From a virus, in the IMG/VR virus record IMGVR_UViG_3300017729_000002, positions 1 to 61,035 of that record: a stretch of DNA of 61,035 bases; one strand, 5' to 3'. Of this stretch, positions 1-6,820 are shown in pieces. The position numbers were made by a program, and so were the translations under genes. The number at the start of each line of letters is the position of its first letter. Position 1 is the first letter of the stretch. The notes beneath the pieces were generated by a model that searched no databases, had not been told where the DNA came from, and worked only from the letters and a program-made list of their open reading frames with translations.

Positions 1-1
1 A

Positions 2-58
2 GAGCATAACGAGGTGGTATTCGATACCTTGCACGAACTACAACTCAACAAGAGATAG
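2..58 (+). CDS. 3' end of an unidentified gene (partial)
   Basis: An open frame enters from the left edge and ends at TAG 56-58, giving about 18 residues. Its stop lies 17 nt before the first GTGATACCGTATCAC palindrome, the same stop-to-palindrome spacing seen after the next genes. It may therefore be one more member of the palindrome-bounded operon. If the window is circular, the frame runs back across the junction to a TAA about 40 nt before the right end, with no ATG. Too little is present to identify it. Confidence 0.35.
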   Translation, partial: EHNEVVFDTLHELQLNKR

Positions 59-70
59 CACATAACCTGC

Positions 71-100
71 ACCCCGTGATACCGTATCACGGCACGGGGT
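71..100 (+). repeat. Palindromic element copy 1 (core 76-90)
   Basis: The core GTGATACCGTATCAC is an inverted repeat of 7-nt arms around one C, extended here to 9-nt arms (CC...GG, 74-92). A second, competing stem ACCCCGTG (71-78) with CACGGGGT (93-100) encloses it. It lies between the stop at 58 and the gene starting at 164. There is no U-tract, so a standard intrinsic terminator is not obvious. Three more copies follow the next three genes. Confidence 0.85.
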
Positions 101-163
101 GTAGCCATGTGAGATCTGTCACACTGACAAGTCCACTACAAAAAAAAACAAAACATATTAATT

Positions 164-1066
164 ATGAAAACCAACGCTACAAATAACGAAGCCATCATTA
201 CTGACCTTAACTCAGTAGTCCTTGCCAACCTAACTACCCGACGTGGTAACACCAGCACCCAGTGCAAGGTGACTGCCGATGACGTGGCTTACAAAGCAGG
301 GGCAGAGCGCAAGCTACTGAACGTGTCGTTCCGACACCTCAACTCAGAGGAGATCAAGACCGCTAGGTCTATCATCGTGAAGCTGACCAAGGACATCAGC
401 AAGGTGACACTACCCTGCCCGTCTATCCAAGGTGCAAGGTATGTCAAAGCCAAGGACATGGATGACGTGCAACGCATGGTAGACGAGGCGGAAGCCGAGC
501 TTAATGATGCCAAGCAAGAGATCACCAGACGATGGCACTCGATCCTGACCTCAGCTAAGGCATCAGCTAGTCAGCTCGCTCGCATCAATGACATTGACTG
601 GCCCGATGCCGAAGGCTTTGTCGAGACACTAGGCATCGAGCTCGAGTGGCTGGCATCACCCGCCCCTATCCAAGACACCGTGCTCGAGACTATCAGTGAC
701 GAGGTAGCATCCCGAGCCCGTGCATCACAAGCGGCTGACAAGATGTTCCTCAAGGCACACGCCGCCCCCGTCCGCGAGCTGGTCGTGGCACTAGCCAAAG
801 CGGCTGAAGCTACCACCGCGTCAACGCAAAAGGGTAAGCGTCTTCGACAGGCTAACTTCGATAACATCTCCAAGGCTATCGACAATGTATCGACATACAA
901 CTGGCTCGACCTACCCGAGCTGTCTGACCTAGTGCATACCATCAAGTCATCAGTCGGCACAGTAAACGGTCCGAGCCTGTCACGTGATGAGCGCACCAAG
1001 GTTGCCAGTAAACTGGAGGATGCACAAGCTGTTGCACTCGACACCCTCAACGACCTCGGCATCTGA
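164..1066 (+). CDS. Unknown helical protein, first gene of the MoxR/VWA module
   Basis: A 300-residue soluble protein, rich in Ala, Glu, Lys and Ser, with predicted long helices around residues 100-125 and 185-235. It has no signal peptide or membrane segment. I recognise no catalytic motif. Phage and plasmid MoxR-VWA pairs often carry a third, poorly conserved helical partner (DUF3150-type proteins are one example). The position directly before the AAA+ gene makes that role likely, but this is inferred from context. The start ATG follows an A-rich leader without a Shine-Dalgarno sequence. The gene is separated from its neighbours on both sides by the conserved palindrome. Confidence 0.6.
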   Translation: MKTNATNNEAIITDLNSVVLANLTTRRGNTSTQCKVTADDVAYKAGAERKLLNVSFRHLNSEEIKTARSIIVKLTKDISKVTLPCPSIQGARYVKAKDMDDVQRMVDEAEAELNDAKQEITRRWHSILTSAKASASQLARINDIDWPDAEGFVETLGIELEWLASPAPIQDTVLETISDEVASRARASQAADKMFLKAHAAPVRELVVALAKAAEATTASTQKGKRLRQANFDNISKAIDNVSTYNWLDLPELSDLVHTIKSSVGTVNGPSLSRDERTKVASKLEDAQAVALDTLNDLGI

Positions 1067-1080
1067 ACCCCGATTCCTGA

Positions 1081-1122
1081 ACCCTGCTTGTGCCTACCGT
1101 GATACCGTATCACAGGCAGGGT
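1081..1122 (+). repeat. Palindromic element copy 2 (core 1099-1113)
   Basis: The same 15-nt core sits 33 nt after the stop at 1066. The flanks differ from copy 1 but still pair: TGCCT (1091-1095) with AGGCA (1114-1118), or alternatively CCCTGC (1082-1087) with GCAGGG (1116-1121). Pairing is preserved although the bases changed, which supports an RNA hairpin. Confidence 0.85.
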
Positions 1123-1132
1123 CAGAATTATC

Positions 1133-1161
1133 TTGACTAATTATTCACAATCAATTATTCT
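1133..1161 (+). promoter_or_regulatory. Sigma70-like promoter of the MoxR gene
   Basis: TTGACT (1133-1138), a 17-nt spacer and TATTCT (1156-1161) lie just downstream of palindrome copy 2. The predicted start near 1168 leaves a leader of about 22 nt before the ATG at 1190. The ATPase gene could therefore be transcribed independently of the gene before it. Confidence 0.55.
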
Positions 1162-1189
1162 CTAAACCACAACACTAAATACCACTACT

Positions 1190-2317
1190 ATGTCTATTAC
1201 AGCACAACACGAATCGACCTCCCCTATCGTAACCTCTAGCCAGATCGTCGGGCTCGCACAGATTGCATTTGCATCTGGCTCCATGTATCACATCGAGGGT
1301 CAAGGCGGTGGAGGTAAGACCTCCATCCTACAGCACGACCTAGCCACAGCCATGGGCATACCACCCGAGCGTGTCTTCAAGGTCAACTGCTCTGGCTACC
1401 CACCATCAGAGCTGGTCGGCTATGGTATCCCAGACAGCGAGACCCACGATATGTGGTTCGCCCGCCCAGAGCAATGGCCTCATGCCCTCACCGTAGGCAA
1501 GGACGAATGCCTACTCATCCTCGACGAGTTCACTCAGTGGGCACCCGAGGCACAGTCCTTATGTCGCTCACTCTTTGACCCAGTCAATGGCGTCCCGATG
1601 ATCGGCACCCATGAGCTCGGCAGTAATGTCCACATCTGTATCACATCCAACCGTGCGATAGATGGCTCGAGATCCCTGCGAGTTGATGCACCCACATCCA
1701 ACAGGTGCATGACTAACACCCTAGCCCCCGACCTCGATGACTGCCTAGCATACTACGCGAACCAAGGTCTAGCTACCTCACCGTTGTTTGCATTCCTCAA
1801 GTTTACCCAAGGTCTCAATGAGACTGACCACTTCAACCCTGCTATCGGCAAGGGCTGGGATGGCGGACCTCATGCCACCCCCCGTAGCTGGGAGTTTGCA
1901 CTCCGCTATACCAAGGGTCTCAAGCTAGACGCATTCAATCACTCCACCTTGGAGACTGCCATCAAGGGATGGGTCGGCATGAAGGCAGGGTCAGCCGCTT
2001 GTGCTTTCATCCATACCATCAGTGCATACATCCCACGCCTCAAACAGATCAGAGCAGGGCAAGAGTCTATGCCCAACGGTGACCCGTCGGCACAATACTC
2101 CATCGCCTACGCCGCCCTCCGCACAGCTAAGAAAGAGGTCGAGGATCTCGGGGGCATCGCGTCCGACGCGGTGGTCAGTGGCAACGTGGACTGGCTAGTA
2201 GATCGCATCATCATACCTGCCGAGGGTGAGCTAAGAGGCTGGGCATACCGAACTGCCCTAGCCATTGGCATACCCCTCGAGAAGCATGACCGCCGTGCAC
2301 AGATGCAGAGCCTGTAA
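1190..2317 (+). CDS. MoxR/CobS-like AAA+ ATPase
   Basis: A 375-residue AAA+ ATPase. Walker A is GQGGGGKT at residues 37-44. Walker B is LLILDE at 108-113, followed by the F-x-x-W-x-P-E and LFD-P-V-N-G loop typical of MoxR/CobS-type proteins. ITSN near residue 154 is a sensor 1-like segment. Members of this family act as ring ATPases that remodel protein or metal-cofactor complexes together with a VWA-domain partner, which is encoded next. The gene has its own sigma70-like promoter and is bounded by palindrome copies 2 and 3. No Shine-Dalgarno sequence precedes the ATG. The AAA+ assignment is firm; the phage substrate is unknown. Confidence 0.88.
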   Translation: MSITAQHESTSPIVTSSQIVGLAQIAFASGSMYHIEGQGGGGKTSILQHDLATAMGIPPERVFKVNCSGYPPSELVGYGIPDSETHDMWFARPEQWPHALTVGKDECLLILDEFTQWAPEAQSLCRSLFDPVNGVPMIGTHELGSNVHICITSNRAIDGSRSLRVDAPTSNRCMTNTLAPDLDDCLAYYANQGLATSPLFAFLKFTQGLNETDHFNPAIGKGWDGGPHATPRSWEFALRYTKGLKLDAFNHSTLETAIKGWVGMKAGSAACAFIHTISAYIPRLKQIRAGQESMPNGDPSAQYSIAYAALRTAKKEVEDLGGIASDAVVSGNVDWLVDRIIIPAEGELRGWAYRTALAIGIPLEKHDRRAQMQSL

Positions 2318-2327
2318 CCCGAACCCT

Positions 2328-2356
2328 GCTCCCTGTGATACCGTATCACAGGGAGC
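2328..2356 (+). repeat. Palindromic element copy 3 (core 2335-2349)
   Basis: The longest copy: GCTCCCTGTGATAC (2328-2341), a single C, then its exact 14-nt reverse complement (2343-2356). It sits between the MoxR stop (2317) and the VWA gene start (2379), leaving only 22 nt to the ATG. It could influence translation of the VWA gene as well as stabilise the MoxR 3' end. Confidence 0.9.
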
Positions 2357-2378
2357 CAACACTAAACTACTACAACCG

Positions 2379-3818
2379 ATGAACGCTACCACAATTCATA
2401 ACGACCTTATCCCACAGGGCAATGGCAAAGCCAACGCCAGCTACGATAGCAATGGCAATGGCATCGTAGCCAAAGCAATGCGCCGAGTCCGCGACCACCA
2501 TGGCATGGCTTATAACAAACTCTTATCACTACGCTGGGAAGCCAGCAACATGACACCGTACGGTGCGACAGATGGCAGACGCCTAGTCCTCAACCCGCAG
2601 GGTATCGACAAGCTATGTCAGACATCCAACCCAGTAGGGTACATGGCTTTCCTCCTAGTTCATGAGGCACTGCACGCACTGCTCAATCATGGCACCAGAC
2701 TCAGCAAGTTCACTGACCACCAGCAAGCTAACATCGCGGCTGACTATGTCATCAATGCCATGATCAAGCGTGCCAACCTAGCTTGTATGCGGGGCGGAGC
2801 TAAGCGACCACCATTCCCCATGATAGCTGGGTGTCTTATCGACGAAGCCCTGTCTGCAGATAAGGAAGTCGAGCAGTTGTATGGTGAGCTCATGTCCCAG
2901 ACCCCCGAGCCCGAGCCCGAGCCCGAGCCCGAGGGTGATGACCAAGGTGATGACCAAGGTGATGACCAAGGTGATGACCAAGGTGATGACCAAGGTGATG
3001 ACCAAGGTGACAGCCAAGGTGACAGCCAAGGTGACAGCCAAGGTCAGGGAACCAGCGGTACACGCACCGACGATGAGATCCTCGGCGATGACTTTGTCGG
3101 GAGCATCAATGGCGAAGACACCTTCGAGCCTGAGCTCGACGAGGGCGAGAGCCCCCGAGATGTGGCCGAAGAGATCGACCGATGCAATGACCGCATCGCT
3201 ATGAATGACCAGATCAATGAGGTCGCAGGTCTCGGCGGTAGCAGTGGACATCTAGAACTTGCTGATCACCAGAATAGAGGTGAGCTCGACACCCCATGGG
3301 AGGACATCATCCGAGACTGGATGACCTACTCCACATATGCTGGCTGGGTCAGCCCATTCAATCAACAGGTCTTCCAAGCCACAGGCATGGTCTCCGCTGG
3401 TCGTGGTGGTAAGTCGATCAACAACCTAGTGTTTATAGTAGACACCTCGGGGTCTATGTGTGGTAGTGCGCTACGTGATATCATGTCTAAGATCCAAGTG
3501 GTACTCGACGAGTTACAACCCCGTAGCACAGCCATCATACCATGTGACCACACTGTGCACACGGTGCATGACGTAGAGCTCGGGGGCTTTGTGCCCCGCA
3601 CCCTAGAGGGTGGGGGCTGGACACTCTTCCAGCCAGCCCTCGACTATGCTGAATCACACTACCCTAACTCAGATGGGATAGTATTTCTTACCGATGGGTA
3701 CGCTTCAGATCTACATAAGATCGAAGAGCCCACTGCCCCAATCCTATGGTTGACCTACGGTCTGACCGAGGACCAATATCCTTTTGGCGACGCCATCAAA
3801 GTTCGTTTGTATGACTAG
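2379..3818 (+). CDS. Metallopeptidase-VWA fusion protein, MoxR partner
   Basis: 479 residues from the ATG at 2379; an in-frame upstream start would run through palindrome copy 3 and is rejected. The N-terminal part has a zincin motif HEALH at residues 95-99, as in the DUF2201-type putative metallopeptidase domain. The C-terminal part is a VWA domain with an intact MIDAS: D355-T-S357-G-S359 and D439 in LTDGYA. Between them lies an acidic linker at 2907-3041, made of (Pro-Glu)n, six GDDQ units and three GDSQ units encoded by near-perfect 12-nt DNA repeats. VWA proteins of this type pair with MoxR ATPases. The combination suggests a metal-dependent protein-remodelling or proteolytic complex. The substrate is unknown. 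Confidence 0.85.
   Translation: MNATTIHNDLIPQGNGKANASYDSNGNGIVAKAMRRVRDHHGMAYNKLLSLRWEASNMTPYGATDGRRLVLNPQGIDKLCQTSNPVGYMAFLLVHEALHALLNHGTRLSKFTDHQQANIAADYVINAMIKRANLACMRGGAKRPPFPMIAGCLIDEALSADKEVEQLYGELMSQTPEPEPEPEPEGDDQGDDQGDDQGDDQGDDQGDDQGDSQGDSQGDSQGQGTSGTRTDDEILGDDFVGSINGEDTFEPELDEGESPRDVAEEIDRCNDRIAMNDQINEVAGLGGSSGHLELADHQNRGELDTPWEDIIRDWMTYSTYAGWVSPFNQQVFQATGMVSAGRGGKSINNLVFIVDTSGSMCGSALRDIMSKIQVVLDELQPRSTAIIPCDHTVHTVHDVELGGFVPRTLEGGGWTLFQPALDYAESHYPNSDGIVFLTDGYASDLHKIEEPTAPILWLTYGLTEDQYPFGDAIKVRLYD
2934..3041 (+). repeat. 12-nt tandem repeat inside the VWA gene
   Basis: Nine in-frame 12-nt units: six GGTGATGACCAA followed by three GGTGACAGCCAA, encoding GDDQ x6 and GDSQ x3. Identical units imply recent slippage or unequal recombination. 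Copy number changes would alter the linker length between the peptidase and VWA domains without breaking the frame. Confidence 0.95.
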
Positions 3819-3834
3819 TAGTAAGGCCTTGTCT

Positions 3835-3857
3835 CCACGTGATACCGTATCACGTGG
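3835..3857 (+). repeat. Palindromic element copy 4 (core 3839-3853)
   Basis: CCACGTGATAC (3835-3845), one C, then its exact reverse complement (3847-3857). It lies 17 nt after the VWA stop. This is the last copy I found; none precedes the smaller genes downstream, so the element marks the three-gene module. Confidence 0.9.
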
Positions 3858-3927
3858 GGGCAGGGTAACTACCTAACCTCAATCACAATAACCCCACCAA
3901 TTAACACCAACAAAATAAAACAAAACA

Positions 3928-4143
3928 ATGACACTAGCATTATTCATTATCATTACACTTGCCACATTCGTAGTATTATTCGCATACTCCTTGTCCACGA
4001 GCAAGCCACAGCAGACCCACCCCGCACCACGTCAACCCAAGTGGATCGAGTCTTGCCAAGTAGCACTACTAATTACCACAGGTGTGGGCTTCGGTCTTAC
4101 CTGCCTGACCTTGGTAGTCGCAGTAATTATATCAATCTCATAA
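3928..4143 (+). CDS. Small membrane protein with two predicted TM helices
   Basis: 71 residues. Hydrophobic segments at about residues 2-22 and 47-69 flank a polar Pro- and Gln-rich loop, so both ends probably face the same side of the inner membrane. The leader is A-rich and lacks a Shine-Dalgarno sequence. It is the first gene after the MoxR/VWA module, and may act with it or open the block of small early genes. No family recognised. Confidence 0.55.
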   Translation: MTLALFIIITLATFVVLFAYSLSTSKPQQTHPAPRQPKWIESCQVALLITTGVGFGLTCLTLVVAVIISIS

Positions 4144-4156
4144 CCTAACTAAACAT

Positions 4157-4393
4157 ATGACAACGACACAAGTAACACTACCCATCCACATGATTGACAT
4201 CGTGCGGTATAAGAACTGGACTGGCCTCACTGTAGCTGAACTCTTCCACGCTGGGAGACTAGGATCCAATGGATCAGACAAGAAGAACATCGAACGCTTC
4301 GCCCTCCACATGCACCAACCCCGAGACCTAGACGAGCACCATGCTCTCATGGCCTTGGCTAACGATGCATACGAATACCTACTTAACGAATAA
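4157..4393 (+). CDS. Small hypothetical protein
   Basis: 78 residues, mixed charge, with several His and Met residues. No membrane segment or recognised motif. It starts 13 nt after the preceding gene and ends 4 nt before the next, consistent with one early operon. Function unknown. Confidence 0.5.
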   Translation: MTTTQVTLPIHMIDIVRYKNWTGLTVAELFHAGRLGSNGSDKKNIERFALHMHQPRDLDEHHALMALANDAYEYLLNE

Positions 4394-4397
4394 GACA

Positions 4398-4556
4398 ATG
4401 CAAGTAACCATAACAATAGATGCAACGAGTGAGCGCCAGCTTACTGACTCTCTAATCAAACTAGCCACCAACATATCTGATACCGATACTGGTTCATATG
4501 AACTGATGGATGGGTCATACCAAATCGAAGAAGCCAACGTAGAAATGCACCCATAA
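4398..4556 (+). CDS. Small acidic protein, duplicate copy A
   Basis: 52 residues starting MQVTITIDATSE. A longer upstream frame exists, but the ATG at 4398 matches the start of the second copy at 4770 and the usual leader. The predicted fold is mostly beta at the N-terminus, then an acidic segment DTDTGSYELMDGSYQ. The DNA is roughly 90% identical to 4770-4937, so the pair arose by a recent duplication. Function unknown. Confidence 0.65.
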   Translation: MQVTITIDATSERQLTDSLIKLATNISDTDTGSYELMDGSYQIEEANVEMHP

Positions 4557-4579
4557 ACAAATAGAAAACAAAACACATC

Positions 4580-4804
4580 ATGAAAAAACTAGATAAAGAA
4601 GAACTGCTCCGAGAAAACCGCGATCTTCGCATCAAGGTTAAGCAGATGGAGCAGGAGATTCTCGACCAAATATCCCACTCAGGAGTTTGGATTGAGAAGC
4701 TGAAAGCAAAGTCGCAGCAGGTTATCGACTTGCTCAACAAGTATGAACCCGACCCATACGAGTCGAACAATGAAAGTAACGATAACAATAGACGCAACGA
4801 GTGA
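4580..4804 (+). CDS. Small coiled-coil protein with an overprinted C-terminus
   Basis: 74 residues. Residues 1-55 form a charged heptad-like coiled coil (KKLDKEELLRENRDLRIK and on). The last residues, about NESNDNNRRNE, are read from the 5' end of the duplicated gene at 4770 in another frame. The C-terminus therefore appears to have been replaced when copy B was inserted, and the two genes overlap by 35 nt. Function unknown. Confidence 0.6.
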   Translation: MKKLDKEELLRENRDLRIKVKQMEQEILDQISHSGVWIEKLKAKSQQVIDLLNKYEPDPYESNNESNDNNRRNE

Positions 4805-4937
4805 GCAACAACTTGCTGACTCCCTAATCAAACTAGCCACCAACATATCTGATACCGATACTGGGTCATATGAACTGATGGATGGGTCATACCAGATCGA
4901 AGAAGCTAACGTACAAATACAACCACAATCTAATTAA
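4770..4937 (+). CDS. Small acidic protein, duplicate copy B
   Basis: 55 residues, starting MKVTITIDATSE and nearly identical to copy A (4398-4556) through EEANV. Only the last few residues differ. Its first 35 nt overlap the coiled-coil gene. The conserved reading frame and mainly synonymous or conservative changes between copies indicate that both are real proteins. Confidence 0.65.
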   Translation: MKVTITIDATSEQQLADSLIKLATNISDTDTGSYELMDGSYQIEEANVQIQPQSN

Positions 4938-4948
4938 CAACTAAGACA

Positions 4949-5323
4949 ATGAAACAACTAAGCAAACAAGAGATGGTCGATGCAATGACCACCAACATAG
5001 ACGCCACTTACAACCTGCTCAACACACTGGTTGACCAGACCACCCCCGAAAGCATCCGTGCGCTGTATGATAACTACATGAACGATACGGAAGAAGAAGA
5101 GGAAATGTATAGTGGATACCTCCCAACTAATCTGGAAGTACAGCTTGTCAGTCTAGGAGGTGAGTGGGCAGTCGATGTCCGAGAGCGAGCCAAGCATGAA
5201 GATGATGCTGACCCTTGTCTGGACGGGTATCTCTTTCACTCTTATAAGGAAGCCCGCGCCCTATATGAGAAAGCAGTAGCCTATCACGAGCACCACCCAG
5301 TCACAACCATGGGAGAACTATAA
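4949..5323 (+). CDS. Hypothetical acidic protein
   Basis: 124 residues, acidic, with an E-rich run near residue 50 (DTEEEEEMYSGY). The C-terminal half has alternating aromatic and charged residues (LFHSYKEARALYEKA). No known motif. It is followed after 2 nt by the next gene. Function unknown. Confidence 0.55.
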   Translation: MKQLSKQEMVDAMTTNIDATYNLLNTLVDQTTPESIRALYDNYMNDTEEEEEMYSGYLPTNLEVQLVSLGGEWAVDVRERAKHEDDADPCLDGYLFHSYKEARALYEKAVAYHEHHPVTTMGEL

Positions 5324-5325
5324 CC

Positions 5326-5514
5326 ATGATCTACTTACTTGCACCCTGTATCCTGATTCCCTTATCCTGTTACACGATCTATTACCTATGGGTCACGTAT
5401 CATAATGATAAGTATCTATCCAAGCTGAGGCGTAAAGCTGATGCACAACTCAAGGACGACACACACCGCACCTTCCTTCTAACCATACGAAACAAAACCA
5501 ACACCCAAAAATAA
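5326..5514 (+). CDS. Small single-pass membrane protein
   Basis: 62 residues with one hydrophobic segment at about residues 2-24, followed by a basic cytoplasmic-type tail (SKLRRKADAQ). This is the layout of a small inner-membrane phage protein. Tightly packed between its neighbours (2-nt gaps on both sides). Function unknown. Confidence 0.55.
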   Translation: MIYLLAPCILIPLSCYTIYYLWVTYHNDKYLSKLRRKADAQLKDDTHRTFLLTIRNKTNTQK

Positions 5515-5516
5515 AC

Positions 5517-5810
5517 ATGAAACTAGAAACACAAAAGATAAATGTAATCCGCAAGTTTGAATCCTCAGCTTACCAACGACTCAGCGTCAAGCAAGTGCTC
5601 GCGCTGTTCTACCTAGAGGATGATGACATCACAACCACCGCCCTTGCCAAGAGGGTGGGTGTAACAAGTGCCGCCGCTACTGGCATGATCGACCGCATGG
5701 TGGACCGAGGCCTAGTAGTGAGGAACCGCAACCGCTCCGACCGCAGGGTCATCACCGTTCAGATCACTGACCAAGGCCGAGGCGTAGTAGAAAGGATCGT
5801 TAACTCATGA
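5517..5810 (+). CDS. MarR-like winged-helix regulator
   Basis: 97 residues. The helix-turn-helix TALAKRVGVTSAAATGMIDRM at about residues 40-60 is followed by a wing with RNRSDRRVITVQITDQG, the signature of the MarR family. It is shorter than cellular MarR proteins (about 140), lacking most of the dimerisation helices, so it may dimerise differently. A role in switching early transcription is plausible. It overlaps the next gene by 4 nt (ATGA). Confidence 0.8.
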   Translation: MKLETQKINVIRKFESSAYQRLSVKQVLALFYLEDDDITTTALAKRVGVTSAAATGMIDRMVDRGLVVRNRNRSDRRVITVQITDQGRGVVERIVNS

Positions 5811-6151
5811 CACCAAAACCGCGAACACCATTCGCTAAATCCTTGGGGGCACCCACCCCCAAGGATTATGACCGACTAGTTCAACGAGCTAGTGAATTGT
5901 CTGGTATATCAATGACGGATTTGCTATCCTCAAACCGCACCCAGCGGGTGAGTCAATGGAGACAATCAATCTTCTACGTGCTCCGCCACATGGGTGCTAC
6001 CTTCCACGAGATAGGATCATACTTCAACAGGACACACGGCACCATCATCCATGGGTGCAATGCCCTTGAGAGGAATGCAAACAATAAGACTGTAAGAAAC
6101 ATCATCATCGAGTTAACTAAGCCGACCAATGGAGATACCAACGACGAGTAA
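5807..6151 (+). CDS. DnaA domain IV-like DNA-binding protein
   Basis: 114 residues. Residues 45-90 resemble the C-terminal DNA-binding domain of bacterial DnaA: a basic entry helix (RVSQWRQSIFYVLRHM), then EIGSYFNRTHGTIIHGCNALE, matching the DnaA helix-turn-helix and the DHTTV/HAC signature loop. No AAA+ ATPase domain is present. A phage protein of this kind could bind an origin or DnaA boxes, or compete with host DnaA; that is inference. A 12-bp stem-loop lies within its early codons (5838-5867). It overlaps both neighbours by a few bases. Confidence 0.75.
   Translation: MTPKPRTPFAKSLGAPTPKDYDRLVQRASELSGISMTDLLSSNRTQRVSQWRQSIFYVLRHMGATFHEIGSYFNRTHGTIIHGCNALERNANNKTVRNIIIELTKPTNGDTNDE
5838..5867 (+). 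other. Intragenic 12-bp hairpin in the DnaA-like gene
   Basis: AATCCTTGGGGG (5838-5849), a 6-nt loop, then the exact reverse complement (5856-5867). It spans codons 11-20 of the DnaA-like gene. A perfect GC-rich stem inside a coding region could slow translation, bind a protein or mark an origin. Confidence 0.7.
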
Positions 6152-6512
6152 TGTAAAAGCACTGGAAGCATTTCATGATGTCTTTCTGCAACATGTTCGC
6201 CCCGTAGCGGAGCATGATCGAATTACTCTGAAGGGTGACGAAGCTAAGAAGTATGAGGAACTACGTGCTAAGTTTATACCTGCATCTATTGTTATGGATG
6301 TCATAAGCTACATGAAGTATCACCTCAGTGAGTTCGCCGCCGATGAAGTATTGAAGATGGGATGTGAGGGAGACACGCAAGCGATGATAGAAAGGTGCGA
6401 CGAGCTCGACCCCTACTTCAAAGCCACAAGGTCACTCGCCCTCGCCGTCCATGTCTTTGCCACCGAGGCCAGTGAGACATTCACAACTGCAGATGAAACC
6501 AACGAAGAATAG
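6129..6512 (+). CDS. Hypothetical helical protein
   Basis: 127 residues, acidic and mostly helical, no membrane segment or known motif. It overlaps the DnaA-like gene by 23 nt and is followed after 2 nt by a zinc-ribbon gene. Function unknown. Confidence 0.55.
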   Translation: MEIPTTSNVKALEAFHDVFLQHVRPVAEHDRITLKGDEAKKYEELRAKFIPASIVMDVISYMKYHLSEFAADEVLKMGCEGDTQAMIERCDELDPYFKATRSLALAVHVFATEASETFTTADETNEE

Positions 6513-6514
6513 TT

Positions 6515-6703
6515 ATGCCAAACTCACACCACCCATTCGAGAAAGTAACTGGCGGGAAAGGCGATAGAGATATCCGCACTGACCCAGCCAAGTATCGCAA
6601 CAGTTTATTCTGGAAACGATCAGCGTGCTGTGATGCACATGTCGAGTCGGACCAAGGTAAGCTAGTGTGTAAAGCATGCGGTAAGATCACCACGACAAGA
6701 TAA
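6515..6703 (+). CDS. Small zinc-ribbon-like protein
   Basis: 62 residues. The C-terminal half has CC-x-A-H (around residues 42-46) and C-K-A-C (55-58), a plausible four-ligand zinc ribbon; the N-terminus is basic and polar. Such small phage zinc fingers often bind host transcription or replication proteins. That function is not shown here. Confidence 0.55.
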   Translation: MPNSHHPFEKVTGGKGDRDIRTDPAKYRNSLFWKRSACCDAHVESDQGKLVCKACGKITTTR

Positions 6704-6820
6704 ACAATCTGGTATTGTAGCGGAGTTTGTTTAGTCTCTGGTTACCACATCGCCATCCCTGTAACTACATAAAAGCAGGGAACATTTTCTAAATTAAATA
6801 TACTAAACCAAACAAACACT
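6704..6820 (+). promoter_or_regulatory. Intergenic region with a possible promoter
   Basis: 117 nt without a gene. TATACT at 6799-6804 lies 16 nt before the ATG at 6821 and would fit a -10 element, but no good -35 is found 16-18 nt upstream. A weak CCCTG/CAGGG stem precedes it. The region probably starts transcription of the following gene. Confidence 0.3.
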
